Assembly (NCBI GenBank): GCA_014529385.2
Contig: CM043955.1
Coordinates: 147,787,140-147,847,139, forward strand
Source: Adiantum capillus-veneris
Lineage: Eukaryota; Streptophyta; Polypodiopsida; Polypodiales; Pteridaceae
Direction of reading: 5' to 3'
Length of the DNA: 60,000 nucleotides
Shown here: in pieces, positions 51,701 to 57,436 of the stretch
Numbering within the stretch: the first letter of the stretch is position 1
Layout: each line of letters opens with the position of its first letter
The notes under the pieces: model-generated
The model's database searches: none
What the model was told of the DNA's origin: nothing
Seen by the model: only the letters and a program-made list of their open reading frames with translations
Position numbers and translations under genes: made by a program

Positions 51701-52717
51701 ATTGTCAGGCCTCTGAAATAAAAAACAAGAACTAGAATATCTTACCTTTTCAACCTCTCTTTTCAATTGCTCTGCAAACTTGCTCTAAAGATGAATAACA
51801 TTAGAATGGTACGTTACTTTTTGCATGGTCACAAAATAAGTACCAACATTGACCAGGAATCGGATGAAATTACCTTAATAGAATAAACCTCCGACAATTC
51901 TTCTTGCAACTTGACATTCTCCTTCTGGCATGCCTGCAGTTTCCTTTCACAAGCCTCTAGTTCTTGCCCCAATTCATTTGACCTGACGTAACAAAATATC
52001 CATTTCGAAAATTTTGACAGACTTAATGAATATTTAGATAGATATTAAAGTCCCATGCTTTATGGACAACAGGGGCAAGTGTCTTGAGCCTTGAACCATC
52101 CTATCAGGTCCTATGATGCAGCCTCAGCGCCACAAACGCGAATATTTTCGCGAATTATGACATTGCATTGCAAACAAGCCATGCAGGATGTTGTCACTTG
52201 GCAACGACGAATTGATGAGAGGCAGCAATCAAAATTTTTCTTATATAATTGATCTACAACACAGTCAACAGCAAAAAGTTCTATTGTCCTGCTTGTCTCC
52301 TCTCAAATATGAGTTGGAAATGTTTCTTTGTTCAATAGTAGCCCCTCACCATGCTTGATAATAAACCATTCTTTTTATCCCTGCATGCACTATGACCTAG
52401 CCCTCAAGCCATACTATTAGATACGTCTCAAAGAGACTTTTTCTACCAGATTCCAGATTTACACACACAAAGTTCAAGCTTCCCATGAACTAAAAGCAAT
52501 TGACAGTAAAAGCCACTCTCATGCCACCAAACAGGTCAGAGCCTGTAATACTCTCCTTGTTCTCAGGCCTTTATGTCATAGAGACCATGCAAACAGAGTA
52601 GTTTGGAACGATAAAACCACCTTCGGCCATGTATGCGAGTAACAAGATCCAGACCACTGAAAATACCACCCTGCAACGTAAAAGCCTGTTCTGTATTGCG
52701 GCGAAGCTCATCCCGCT
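22056..52717 (-). CDS. Host gene: long coiled-coil protein (myosin-heavy-chain/paramyosin-like plant family), 15 exons seen
   Basis: A split gene on the minus strand, reconstructed from splice sites: exons 52621-52717, 51874-51982, 51746-51784, 51560-51643, 51246-51307, 51025-51127, 50789-50941, 25718-25786, 25574-25616, 25171-25439, 24756-24908, 24579-24674, 22526-22636, 22364-22443 and 22056-22271, with a tentative last exon at 21694-21745. All introns are GT...AG and all phases join, giving about 561 codons without a stop. The product is Glu/Lys/Gln-rich with heptad-like coiled coil ([18 protein letters not shown]), no signal peptide and no transmembrane segment. The blocks [19 protein letters not shown] and [10 protein letters not shown] resemble a widespread plant coiled-coil family annotated as myosin-heavy-chain-like; this is from memory, not a search. 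The function is unknown to me. The 5' end is outside the window. One intron is 25 kb of nested transposons. Confidence 0.9.
22364..22443 (-). CDS. Host gene exon X14
   Basis: 26 codons plus two bases, [20 protein letters not shown] then KLQEQE. The donor GTAATG is placed so that the in-frame TAA just after it is intronic. The two extra bases make Lys with X15. Confidence 0.82.
22526..22636 (-). CDS. Host gene exon X13
   Basis: 37 codons, [20 protein letters not shown] then [17 protein letters not shown], phase 0. Acceptor tattggcag, donor GTGGCT. This is the most recognisable block of the family. Confidence 0.92.
23186..24420 (-). mobile_element. LINE-N fragment (RT) in the intron between X12 and X13
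   Basis: Minus-strand LINE RT text: a fragmentary N-terminal half (24220-23700), a region with GEKRMIF...RTGDLSPSS (about 23540-23600), then [20 protein letters not shown] and the catalytic-region block [20 protein letters not shown] (about 23310-23370). It stops before the FADD block, has no poly-A tail I can see, and has many stops. It explains why this intron (1,942 bp) is about twenty times longer than most neighbours. Confidence 0.78.
24579..24674 (-). CDS. Host gene exon X12
   Basis: 32 codons, [20 protein letters not shown] then [12 protein letters not shown]. Acceptor ttttgcag, donor [15 protein letters not shown] is the block that in the plant family runs directly into the [14 protein letters not shown] block, encoded here by X13 after a 1.9-kb intron. 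Confidence 0.9.
24756..24908 (-). CDS. Host gene exon X11
   Basis: 51 codons in phase 0, [20 protein letters not shown] ... [11 protein letters not shown]. Acceptor tttttacag, donor GTATAC. Confidence 0.85.
25171..25439 (-). CDS. Host gene exon X10
   Basis: 269 bp. [20 protein letters not shown] ... [10 protein letters not shown], then a Ser/Asp-rich segment [17 protein letters not shown] that may mark a flexible linker. Acceptor tatttgacag, donor GTATGT. It is fully open. Confidence 0.88.
25574..25616 (-). CDS. Host gene exon X9 (43 bp)
   Basis: 14 codons plus one base ([14 protein letters not shown], then G). Acceptor ttctgctag, donor GTATGT. The extra base joins AG at the start of X10 to make Glu. 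The phase fits both neighbours, which supports this very short exon. Confidence 0.78.
25718..25786 (-). CDS. Host gene exon X8, downstream of the 25-kb intron
   Basis: 23 codons, [20 protein letters not shown] then FEK, phase 0. It is preceded by a good acceptor (tgtttgtctccag). The 52 bp of intron between it and LINE-L contain the left TSD. It continues the coiled-coil frame from X7 in phase. Confidence 0.88.
25829..25838. repeat. LINE-L target-site duplication, left copy
   Basis: ataccacagc, immediately left of the LINE-L poly-T. It matches 50710-50719 except for one G/A difference at a CpG. Confidence 0.82.
25839..26042 (-). mobile_element. LINE-L, 3' end with poly-A tail
   Basis: Read on the minus strand, this ends with ...caactaatgaaaggatct, an A/T-rich stretch and a poly-A (poly-T at about 25841-25854 on the plus strand), typical of a plant L1 3' end. 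The right side is interrupted by LTR-M at 26043. Coding text between this and the RT at 49657 is mostly missing, lost in the M/Copia-C deletion. Confidence 0.82.
26043..26543 (+). repeat. LTR-M: partial chromovirus LTR fused to Copia-C
   Basis: Begins tgtcacaaaatgccgactt. It shares the block cggccgaggggcctaaaccc and the block gggcctttaaa with the J LTR (58049-58771) and related text with the H 5' LTR. It lacks the last portion and the PBS, and switches at about 26540 to copia RT sequence. The left flank is ctggg (26038-26042). A (ca)n run lies at 26260-26278. Confidence 0.8.
26544..27640 (+). pseudogene. Copia-C RT and RNase H
   Basis: An open RT segment to 27092 with the catalytic VLYVDDLL (about 26788-26811), then stops near 27092 and 27130. 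RNase H at 27159-27640 lacks two pieces relative to Copia-A: a few bases at the STSGF block and about 117 bp covering the WLSKKQ...SSCEAEY block, so the RNase H active-site region is damaged. The open frame 26409-27092 runs from LTR-M into RT, so a chimeric peptide is possible but unlikely to matter. Confidence 0.85.
27693..28837 (-). mobile_element. Solo LTR-D of the E family (in Copia-C)
   Basis: 1,145 bp, tgtaaggtgtagcgg ... gtgtcacgtgaca, similar along its length to the E2 LTRs (31163 and 34193). There is no internal region. The flanks are ctcat (27688-27692) and ctcgt (28838-28842), a 5-bp TSD with one CpG-type change; Copia-A has the uninterrupted site (ctctcgttcgcc). This is the product of LTR-LTR recombination. 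A TATA-like box (minus strand, taatatataagc) lies near 28521-28532. Confidence 0.93.
28869..29096 (+). repeat. Copia-C 3' LTR
   Basis: 228 bp, tgttgccatatacatgtgg ... ccctatttctaaca, homologous to 475-700. The 3' flank caact is LINE-L sequence. Confidence 0.9.
29097..29112 (-). mobile_element. LINE-L sliver between Copia-C and E1
   Basis: caacttggcaggaaac. It ends in the E1 TSD gaaac and is continued at 44689 (gaaactttggcc...). On the minus strand it extends the LINE ORF2 text from 44761. Confidence 0.7.
29113..30308 (-). repeat. E1 3' LTR (left)
   Basis: 1,196 bp, TG...CA. Rich in the motif gctgaaaacgct and variants. A TATA-like minus-strand box lies near 30001-30012. It pairs with 43487-44688. 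Confidence 0.92.
30309..30322 (-). promoter_or_regulatory. E1 polypurine tract
   Basis: On the minus strand aacaaggagggga immediately precedes the 3' LTR. E2 has the equivalent aaaaggagggga at 32295-32306. Confidence 0.8.
30320..31157 (-). pseudogene. E1 conserved C-terminal module of unknown function
   Basis: Minus-strand text collinear with the 3' half of the E2 [72 protein letters not shown] and [10 protein letters not shown], running almost to the purine tract. There are several shifts. No family I recognise fits the whole. The block FIRDGFLYF...YVIP (in E2) is faintly like the segment just before the integrase zinc finger of gypsy elements, so this could be a degraded integrase N-terminus or an unrelated captured domain. 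Confidence 0.6.
31163..32294 (-). repeat. E2 3' LTR (left)
   Basis: 1,132 bp, tgttaggtgcagcgg ... gtgtcacgtgaca. It contains a TATA-like box (minus strand) near 31958-31972 and many gctgaaaa/aacgc motifs. Confidence 0.93.
32306..33791 (-). pseudogene. E2 gag-like fusion ORF with acidic repeat and conserved C-terminus
   Basis: The open frame 33791-32760 (343 codons; a better start may be [17 protein letters not shown] about 16 codons in, as in E1) is followed by a frameshift into 32809-32306. Order: acidic N-terminus; coiled coil [20 protein letters not shown]; an Asp/His/Asn/Leu repeat (HDDL, HNDL, KDKHDEL units); paired EEPILAxxSKEPPQ-like repeats; the [12 protein letters not shown] block; and the C-terminal module shared with E1. 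The gag core, zinc knuckle, RT and integrase are absent. Function unknown. Confidence 0.75.
34180..34191 (-). promoter_or_regulatory. E2 primer-binding site
   Basis: On the minus strand tggtatcaaagc, one base from the right LTR. It differs by one base from the initiator tRNA-Met match. Confidence 0.88.
34193..35678 (-). repeat. E2 5' LTR (right) carrying an insert
   Basis: 1,486 bp. Compared with the left LTR it lacks about 150 bp (between gaacaaagtga and tgcaatggg, about 34322) and contains an extra block at 34774-35270. Confidence 0.9.
34774..35270 (+). mobile_element. Poly-A retroposed insert of unknown origin in the E2 LTR
   Basis: About 497 bp absent from the left E2 LTR. It ends with 14 A (35257-35270) and is flanked by tactgct (34767-34773) and gattgct (35271-35277), possibly a 7-bp TSD with two changes. 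The left LTR has the empty site (gggtactgctgagaag). An open frame runs 34919-35233 (104 aa; Arg/Glu-rich, no known domain). The poly-A and TSD fit LINE-driven retroposition of an RNA. The source is unknown: a SINE or an organellar transcript are both possible. No clear A and B boxes. Confidence 0.8.
35684..35967 (-). pseudogene. E1 protease C-terminus and start of acidic repeat
   Basis: Minus-strand text [18 protein letters not shown] then [10 protein letters not shown] is the end of a gypsy retropepsin (DxLLGxxWL...P.IDW). After a shift it continues through [12 protein letters not shown]-like text into [12 protein letters not shown] and KDVIVHKDD repeats, the same acidic region as in E2. Cut by F at 35967/35968 and by E2 at 35683. 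Confidence 0.78.
35968..36348 (+). repeat. F 5' LTR
   Basis: 381 bp, tgttatgttctgctc ... tcgtttcgtttca, GC-richer than its surroundings. A TATA box tataaaag at 36077-36084 gives a plausible promoter. The end is fixed by the PBS that abuts it. No second copy in the window. Confidence 0.85.
36349..36360 (+). promoter_or_regulatory. F primer-binding site
   Basis: tggtatcagagc, perfect, directly after the LTR. Confidence 0.93.
36361..37409 (+). other. F leader with (GA)n microsatellite
   Basis: About 1 kb without a convincing gene. It holds a (ga)n run at 36700-36739 and T-rich stretches near 36450-36620. This is the untranslated leader between PBS and gag. Confidence 0.7.
37410..38346 (+). pseudogene. 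F gag
   Basis: Gag with an N-terminal coiled coil ([17 protein letters not shown]), gag core blocks [18 protein letters not shown] and [20 protein letters not shown], a basic linker ([12 protein letters not shown] ... [11 protein letters not shown]) and a knuckle [14 protein letters not shown] at about 38262-38303. One nonsense TAG (37779-37781) replaces what relatives read as a Trp codon, and there is a shift near 38235. Confidence 0.87.
38347..38964 (+). pseudogene. F protease region
   Basis: Degenerate: the active-site loop near 38500-38530 is shifted (VTVLL...[11 protein letters not shown]-like across frames). The block [10 protein letters not shown] (about 38715-38745) is the recognisable retropepsin C-terminal motif. 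A linker to RT follows, with several stops. Confidence 0.65.
38965..39690 (+). pseudogene. F reverse transcriptase
   Basis: RVT_1 of gypsy type: [20 protein letters not shown], the [20 protein letters not shown] block, [31 protein letters not shown] and, after a shift at about 39420, [17 protein letters not shown] and the catalytic [12 protein letters not shown] (Y/FxDD motif as FLDD). It ends [12 protein letters not shown], where the MITE-like insert starts; the thumb resumes at 40141. Confidence 0.9.
39704..40134. mobile_element. MITE-like insert in F RT, flanked by GTAAC
   Basis: 431 bp between the RT text ...ITRDGI and [13 protein letters not shown]. Flanked by gtaac at 39699-39703 and 40135-40139. 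The ends are imperfectly inverted (ggaacgggggaaac inward from the left; ggaacgggaaac reading inward from the right). Both halves are rich in the motif ggaacg and its complement cgttcc, so it can fold back on itself. No transposase. The superfamily is uncertain; hAT-like or foldback are options. Confidence 0.75.
40141..40868 (+). pseudogene. F RT thumb and RNase H
   Basis: [20 protein letters not shown] (thumb/connection), then RNase H with [20 protein letters not shown], a shift at about 40580, [20 protein letters not shown] and [23 protein letters not shown] and the VADALSR end are the standard gypsy RNase H landmarks. Confidence 0.88.
40869..42336 (+). pseudogene. F integrase and chromodomain
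   Basis: An H2C2 zinc domain ([20 protein letters not shown] ... [11 protein letters not shown]), core [20 protein letters not shown] with DxxTKF and [20 protein letters not shown] (D, D, E region), the [13 protein letters not shown] block, a C-terminal GPFLI/HISRLK region and the chromodomain [14 protein letters not shown]...[17 protein letters not shown] (about 42171-42275). Stops lie at 41266 and 41488 and shifts near 41650 and 41890-42010. The chromodomain places F among chromoviruses. Confidence 0.9.
42326..43021 (-). pseudogene. E1 gag (N-terminal coiled coil and gag core)
   Basis: On the minus strand from 43021: [19 protein letters not shown], a Pro/Ser linker, then a striking charged repeat ([36 protein letters not shown] and [16 protein letters not shown]) that should form a long coiled coil. 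After one in-frame TGA (about 42515) comes the gypsy gag core [20 protein letters not shown] and [16 protein letters not shown]. The rest of gag is lost at the F junction. Confidence 0.87.
43474..43485 (-). promoter_or_regulatory. E1 primer-binding site
   Basis: On the minus strand tggtatcagagc, perfect, one base from the right LTR (43487). Confidence 0.92.
43487..44688 (-). repeat. E1 5' LTR (right)
   Basis: 1,202 bp, pairing with 29113-30308 and followed by the TSD gaaac. Same motif-rich middle and TATA-like box (near 44381-44394). Confidence 0.93.
44689..44761 (-). mobile_element. LINE-L segment between E1 and G2
   Basis: The minus-strand text [11 protein letters not shown] is an ORF2 block seen after RT in plant LINEs (xxLIRNFLWxG). 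It starts with the E1 TSD and ends with the G2 TSD ggctg, showing that both elements hit the same LINE. Confidence 0.75.
45202..46001 (-). pseudogene. Gag-derived segment inside G2 integrase
   Basis: 800 bp bounded by the 12-bp direct repeat ttcaaaaatctt (45190-45201 and 45990-46001). In minus-strand order it carries the gag text [40 protein letters not shown] and [13 protein letters not shown], then a Ser/Glu-rich region. These match G1 and H gag blocks in the same order and orientation. Confidence 0.82.
46126..46494. repeat. 187-bp tandem duplication in G2 integrase
   Basis: Units start cccatttagtcttttgatcc at 46126 and 46313. The second lacks 5 bp (acaag) and has a few substitutions. Unit content is integrase coding on the minus strand. 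Confidence 0.92.
47050..47850 (-). pseudogene. G2 RT thumb and RNase H
   Basis: Minus-strand [40 protein letters not shown], then RNase [41 protein letters not shown] and WRHYLLG. Asp of the DAS motif is kept as DVCG. Confidence 0.85.
47851..48440 (-). pseudogene. G2 protease and RT palm remnant
   Basis: Protease text [29 protein letters not shown] and [20 protein letters not shown] (48380-48230), collinear with H. After decayed text comes [20 protein letters not shown] (SGYHQIRI region, about 47820-47860). The following YxDD block is absent: the text jumps to the thumb region. Confidence 0.78.
48441..49092 (-). pseudogene. G2 leader and gag N-terminal scrap
   Basis: The minus-strand text [20 protein letters not shown] near 48960-49010 recurs in element J (58880-58960). 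[20 protein letters not shown] (about 48700-48760) aligns with the gag text KDPKLTKFFTQTSFNEVHSQ of G1. The gag core and knuckle are missing. Confidence 0.65.
49093..49104 (-). promoter_or_regulatory. G2 primer-binding site (decayed)
   Basis: On the minus strand tggcatcaaagc, two differences from the canonical initiator tRNA-Met match, one base from the LTR. Confidence 0.8.
49106..49656 (-). repeat. G2 5' LTR (right)
   Basis: 551 bp. Read on the minus strand it starts tgtcacaaactggtgacg and ends gtccaagtttgttata, where the terminal CA is changed to TA. Homologous to the G1 LTRs. Confidence 0.9.
49657..50709 (-). mobile_element. LINE-L, 5' end, ORF1 start and RT (internally deleted)
   Basis: Minus strand from 50709: a 5' UTR with a C/G-homopolymer, then [20 protein letters not shown] (ORF1 start, similar to LINE-K ORF1), then a junction with an inverted repeat, then RT text: [44 protein letters not shown] and the catalytic EFADDSSMF (FADD at 50044-50055). 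The endonuclease and the rest of ORF1 are deleted. The 5' end abuts the right TSD. Confidence 0.88.
50410..50475. repeat. Perfect 23-bp inverted repeat at the LINE-L deletion junction
   Basis: Arms 50410-50432 (cccgacatcgtagagcctac...) and 50453-50475 are exact reverse complements around a 20-bp loop. They sit exactly where ORF1 text joins RT text, suggesting snap-back synthesis during deletion formation. Confidence 0.93.
50710..50719. repeat. LINE-L target-site duplication, right copy
   Basis: ataccgcagc, matching 25829-25838 with one G/A change. Confidence 0.82.
50789..50941 (-). CDS. Host gene exon X7, upstream of the 25-kb intron
   Basis: 51 codons, [20 protein letters not shown] ... 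[21 protein letters not shown], phase 0. Acceptor gtcttgtag, donor GTCATA at 50788-50787. Directly downstream are 69 bp of intron, then the right TSD and 5' end of LINE-L. Confidence 0.88.
51025..51127 (-). CDS. Host gene exon X6
   Basis: 103 bp, one base plus 34 codons, [20 protein letters not shown] then [14 protein letters not shown]. Donor GTACAA. The acceptor (atcgctag) has a weak pyrimidine tract, so the exact 5' edge is slightly less certain than the others. Confidence 0.82.
51246..51307 (-). CDS. Host gene exon X5
   Basis: 62 bp, [20 protein letters not shown] plus two bases that join X6 (Arg). Acceptor gtagtgcag, donor GTAAAC. Confidence 0.85.
51560..51643 (-). CDS. Host gene exon X4
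   Basis: 28 codons in phase 0: [18 protein letters not shown] then [10 protein letters not shown]. Acceptor tttgacag, donor GTCAGC. The [11 protein letters not shown]...DRD block is one I recognise from the plant coiled-coil family. Confidence 0.88.
51746..51784 (-). CDS. Host gene exon X3 (39 bp)
   Basis: Thirteen codons, [13 protein letters not shown], phase 0 at both ends, donor GTAAGA. It is too short for an ORF scan and is supported by frame continuity and splice sites. Confidence 0.85.
51874..51982 (-). CDS. Host gene exon X2
   Basis: 109 bp, encoding [18 protein letters not shown] then [16 protein letters not shown], a clear coiled-coil heptad pattern. Its first base completes an Arg codon with X1. 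The donor is GTAATT and the acceptor is ttacgtcag. Confidence 0.9.
52621..52717 (-). CDS. Host gene exon X1 (first exon in window)
   Basis: 97 bp between a strong polypyrimidine/AG acceptor (ttttctttaatgcag) and a GTGGTT donor. It encodes [15 protein letters not shown] followed by [11 protein letters not shown]. It enters and leaves with two-base overhangs that match the next exon. Upstream exons must lie beyond 60000, past elements H, K and J. Confidence 0.85.
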
Positions 52718-53340
52718 CTGCATTAAAGAAAAAAAGACCAAATTATGCAGAAGAAGAAACGAAATAAAGGGTACCGAGGCATTTTGTTACAAACACACAC
52801 GATAACTTTGATGAGTAAGGGCCTAATACATTCTAAATATCTAACAATAATTTTGTTTGTGAAAAGAGCTTTTAAATTCCAGAAAAGAGTTTTTCTTTTA
52901 GTCAACAGCACACCTGAGTTGGTTAGTCAACCACAAAAAGTTGCATTCAGAAACAGGCCTTTGGAATCACCAAAGGTAAATATTAATGTCAATTAGAAAG
53001 CATCGTCCTAACTGCACCCCTAGCTAAAATAGAAAAGAGAAGAGAAAAGAGCAAGAAATGGAACCAAAAGAATAAGGGACAATTGAATCATTGACGATGA
53101 TATTTATTGTGATAGTATTACAAAAACAGAAAGTATCATCTGTCACTAATTGATGATGTGGCATGGCCTAACGGGCAGAACCCGGCCAAGGGGCCTAGAC
53201 CCTTTGTAGAAGAAGTTATTTACCAACTTGCAGGTTCTGGCATAAAGAGGGTTAGGCCTAAAAACCTAACCCTACCAACTTACAAAACTCGGCTGAGGGG
53301 CCTAAACCCTTGTAAAAGTAAAGCGGGACCAAGTGCAGAC

Positions 53341-54560
53341 AAGCAAAAACTGTACTTGCAGGATGAATTTGACACTGCTGTAGAGTAACAGGTCAATAAA
53401 GTAATGAAGGCTTCGAGCCATTCTCAAAAGAAGAGTCGTGCAGAGGACTATCCAAGCTATTTGGGTCGGAAATCTACTTTCAAGGCAGCCAGCAAATCCA
53501 AGAAGCATCTACGCTTTGTGGATGACCCTAGTTCATCTTTACCTTCTGATAGCTTAGAGAATTCCTCTTCCTCCAACTCTAGAAAGGAGGACGGGAAGCA
53601 CCAAAAGCGGAGAAAGACTCAAAAGAGCAAGAACAACAAACAAACCAAAAAGAGCAGATTCCATAAGAGATCTTGGAAGCATGGAAAACATTCTGACTAT
53701 TCTGACGAGGATACCTCGTCCTCAGAAAGTTTTGATTTGGATGAATCAATGTTTGGAAAGAATCGAAGACACAAGTACCGTCTGAACCAGTTTGACCATC
53801 TCGAGAAGAAAGGTGGGAAGACAAAGGATTTTAAAGAGGGTGGGCAAGCACTCAAGTTTGACACATTTTCGGGCTATACAGACAGCCACAAAGCTCTTGC
53901 TTTTATACAACAGTTTGACATTGTCTTTTCCTGAGGCCATTTTTCTGAACATTCTAAAGTACGAAGAGCATCATCTTATATGAAAGGGAAAGCCCAGACT
54001 TGGTGGTCGACCCTGCTTTTGCGCAAGGAAGTGCCTACAAACTGGTCAAAATTCAAGCGCGTCTTCACTTCTGCATGGCTCATAGAAGAACATAAAGAGG
54101 ATGTTATCACAGCTTGGAATCAGCTGAGGATGACCAAGGAAGATACCTAGAGGTTTTGGGATACTTTTCTACCAGCCTCTTCCTTTAAGAAAATTACCTT
54201 CAACCAAACAAGTGGTTTTGCTGTGGTTTACCCAAGGAAATATGGCGATATTGTATGCAGAAGAAGTCGAACTCTATCAAGAGACTTATGGGTCATGCCA
54301 AGCAGGGCTTTGATATGAATGCTTGCACAATTATGTACCCATCGGACAGGCCATTATCCACTCAAAGGGGCAAAAATCCATTCAACAGTAAAAGGAAGAA
54401 GGGGAAACAACAGAAGAAGAAGCCAATCTGTCGGCTGAGCAATGTGCCGAGTACTACAAAGAAGGCAAGTGCACGGTTGTGGAGAGCAGGGGCACGTTCC
54501 TGCAAAGTGTCCTAACAAAGCATCAAACGATCAAGCACAGGACAAACCTGAGAGTTCCAA
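53341..54560 (+). pseudogene. H gag
   Basis: The text EFDTAVE...QVNKVMKASSH, then YPSYLGRKSTFKAASKSKKH, a Lys/Ser-rich linker, FKEGGQALKFDTFSGYTDSH (about 53830-53890), GKAQTWW and FKRVFTSAWLIEEHKED. The zinc knuckle is split across frames (CGEQGHVPAKC at about 54476-54510). At least four shifts or stops (53385, 53932, 54150, 54450). Confidence 0.83.
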
Positions 54561-55142
54561 AGTGGGAGAGGAGCGCGCAACGAAAGGAAAGACAAAGGTA
54601 CGACTGTTTCTTGACTTTGCGGCGACTAACCCGGAGCAGATAGACAAGAGTACGGAGCTCTGCAGAGCGTGGGGCAAAGTATGCAATCAGAAAGTCCTTA
54701 TCTTCTTCGACGGAGGAGCCAAGGCCAACTTCATCTCAATTGAACTGGTGGCTCGACTTGGAATCACACCAAAGGAAATGGGACCACCCATGCAGACAGT
54801 CCTAGTGGCACCGGGGTGGGATATTACCATTACACCTGTCATAGGAAAACTTTGGCTGCATTGTCAGGGGCACATAGGGCACGCGGACTTCTACATCGTG
54901 CCTCTGGAGGGGTGTGACGTCCTTTTGGGAATCCCTTGGTATCACAAGAATGACGTCATGCTCGACTATTGGGCTTGGAAGGCCACGTTGAAGAACGAGA
55001 AGGGCAAAGGTATTATTCTTGATGTAAAAACAAAGGGCGAGTCTGTCCCACTTGTATCGGCTTATCCTGTTTCAAAATTAATGAAATCCAGTCTTTTTGT
55101 TTACTCAATCTACTTGAATGAACTCAATGAAAATAAGACGTT
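54561..55142 (+). pseudogene. H protease
   Basis: Open to the LINE-K junction. Active-site loop [17 protein letters not shown] (about 54691-54741) has DGG where retropepsins have DSG/DTG. Then VARLGITPKEMGPPMQTVLV, GHADFYIVPLEGCDVLLGIP and WYHKND, the full retropepsin C-terminal block. The text stops at about KKSSLFVYSIYLNELNENK-like sequence where the C-run begins. Confidence 0.85.
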
Positions 55143-55513
55143 GTGGACCCCCCCCCCCCCCCCCCCCCCACGCACGCACAGCACCCCATCTCTCGCGCCA
55201 TTGCTCCCCCCCCCTCGCTCCAGCGCGCGCTGCCCAGCTGCCTGCCTGCTGCCTGTACTCGGACCCAGCACGCAGCAGCAGCCTCAGCCGCCCGCCCGCT
55301 CGCCTCAGCCCCAGCCCGTCCGTCTGCTCGCCTTAGCCTCAGCCCGTGACGCCTCCGCCCGCCCGCTCGCCTCAGCCTCAGCCCATCCCCCCCCTCCCCC
55401 TGGGTCTTGCTCAGCTGAAGCCGTCAACAATTTCGGTTTTCGGCGTGCTCGTCCAATCGAGGGCCACATCTCGTCATCGCCACTTCGCCCTTCTTCACGG
55501 CAGCAGACACAAA

Positions 55514-56229
55514 TGAAGGCTCATGCTCCGCCCCAGAGGGACTCCTCAAAAGCCCCCTCGCCCGACACTGCAGAGCCCACCATCCGACTTGATCTTTCAC
55601 CGATAGAGCAAGCAAGCCTCGCAGCAAAGGTGGAGCGCCTCCAGGCGACCTCCGTCATCTGCAAGATTCTCGACACCAGACCTAGCAGAGGAGAACTGCG
55701 TGACCTTCTCCAGGCCCGCCTTCTTGCAGAGGTGGGCAAGATCTTGGACGTTCAGTTCCTTGGAAGAGGCTACTATCATATCGAGTTTGAGACCTCCGAG
55801 ATGGCGTCCAAGGTCATCGCCATGAGCCCTCTGACCATCCGAGTAGTTCGAGCCCACTTTCGATAGTGGAGACATGGTTTTGACCCTGCTTCAGATGTTT
55901 TGGTAGAGGAGGCAGACCTTCCCATCTCTGTCTGCTTTCCTGGTTTGCGGGGGGAGTACCTACCACTTTTGTCCAGGATAGGCTCAGTGATTGGGACTGT
56001 CCTGGAGACACCTCGCACGGCAGCCTTAGTAGCTGCCAAGGCGGCCGGCTTTCCCTCAGTTCGCGTTCTGGTCAGGGACACCCACACTCTCCCGAAGGTC
56101 ATCCTTCTCCCTCGGGTGAGTGGGGGTTGGTTTAAACAGAGCGTGCAATATTCGAGCCTCCCGAATCAGTGCTTCATTTGTCGACAGATGGGCCATCTTG
56201 CGAAGGCCTATCCACGGAGGAGGCCCTGA
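55514..56229 (+). pseudogene. LINE-K ORF1 (nucleic-acid-binding protein)
   Basis: MKAHAPPQRDSSKAPSPDTA, a helical region, the DUF4283-like block VGKILDVQFLGRGYYHIEF ... PLTIRVVRAHFR, a TAG (55864-55866), and on in the same frame HGFDPASDVLVEEADLPIS, CFPGLRGEYLPLLSRIGSVI and a CCHC knuckle CFICRQMGHLAKAYP. The last Cys of the knuckle is Tyr (TAT), a G-to-A change. Plant L1 ORF1 proteins have this order. Confidence 0.83.
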
Positions 56230-57436
56230 CCTACACCACAGGCCCAGCCCCAGCCTTCAAGGGCTGGCCAGCAGCAGCAGGTAGAGACACACAGCACACA
56301 GGCAGAGCAACCCTCCGAGCTTGAGGCTCCAGCGGAGGAGGGTTGGCAGCAGGTTTGTGGTCGGGCGACAGCAGGGGCCACAACGACAGCCTGGCACTCA
56401 GAGTGGTCCTCAGGCGCCTGCCCAGCAGCAGTAGGTTCCCACGGGGAACCGATTCGGTCCTCTTTAGAAGGACGAGGATCCTACCCTAACCTCCACCTCA
56501 GCTTCCCCCTCGACAGCCCACCCCCCCAAGTTCCCCCCCTCCTCTTCAGCCTCCCCTCGTCCCCATACCCTTGCCAATCCCCCCTGTTCCCTCACCCCCC
56601 CTTCCGCTCCAGTCCCACAATCGACCAAGGGGGCAGGGCCATCCTCGGCTGCTAGGAGATCTCTTAGCAGCGCCTTTGCCACGAGTTGCTTGGCAAGGGA
56701 GGGACAACCTTTCTTGCGACCCCCTCTTCAAATACATACGTCTCCCTTTGCAGCAGTCTCTCGTGGTCTGACGAGCTTTGACATTAGCCGTCAATGGGAC
56801 TTCTTTGCCACAACTTTACGCGCTTTCTCGGCGACTCCTCACCAGACCTTGAGGCAGTTTACTTCAGGGTTCATGTTCTGTTTCTTGCACCTAGGGGGAC
56901 AGAGGCCTTGGACTCAGCGGTTGGCTTCTCCTTTCCCCTTTGCGGCAAGGACCAGACTGAGTGGACTCTCCACTCAGTTTTGGAGTGGCTTCAGACATAG
57001 GCCCTAGAGTTGTCTCATTACATGGGAGACCCAGGAGTTACAGACATGCTTTAGACTCTTTGGCCATTGGCCAAGTTTACTGTGACACCTCCAGATGCAG
57101 CAGGATGTAGACACATTGTGGTTCACTTCTTTACTGAGACGCAGTGCCCGCCATGCTATGTACACATTCATGGGGATTCCTGGACAGAGGTAGCTCTGCG
57201 CACGGCTCGGTCTACTTGGGCTTGGGCAAGGCACTCTTTGCAGTCACGCCTATCTAGATGACGCTCGGATGTGGATTACTCCCCATCCAAGCCAGCCTCG
57301 AAGATAGCACGTTTAGTTGTTGCGGCAGCATCTGTTCTCTCTCGCTCCCCATGAGGATCGTCTCATGAAACGAGCAGGGATTAGGTGGGCCCCAGTTCCA
57401 GCGTCACAGGGGCCGACTGCGTCAGGAGCTTCAGCG
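56230..57436 (+). other. LINE-K inter-ORF region
   Basis: Gln/Pro-rich ORF1 tail (56230-56700), then text such as LHLGGQRPWTQRLASPFPFA and VVHFFTETQCPPCYVHIHGD, open in patches but with no domain I recognise. Probably the ORF1 C-terminal extension and spacer. Confidence 0.5.

Larger units (their letters stand above)
53141..55145 (+). mobile_element. Chromovirus H, 5' part (cut by LINE-K)
   Basis: Begins tgtcactaattgatgatgtgg in the intron upstream of X1 (left flank tcatc). About 190 bp of LTR/leader text with the aggggcctaaaccc block leads straight into gag, with no PBS, so the LTR-gag boundary is deleted. Gag and protease follow. The element is interrupted at about 55143 by LINE-K; the rest is outside the window. 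Confidence 0.83.

Noticed and set aside
55118-55420. Proline-rich ORFs in three frames
   Set aside because: C-homopolymer and C-rich 5' region of LINE-K; overlapping frames are all open because of composition.
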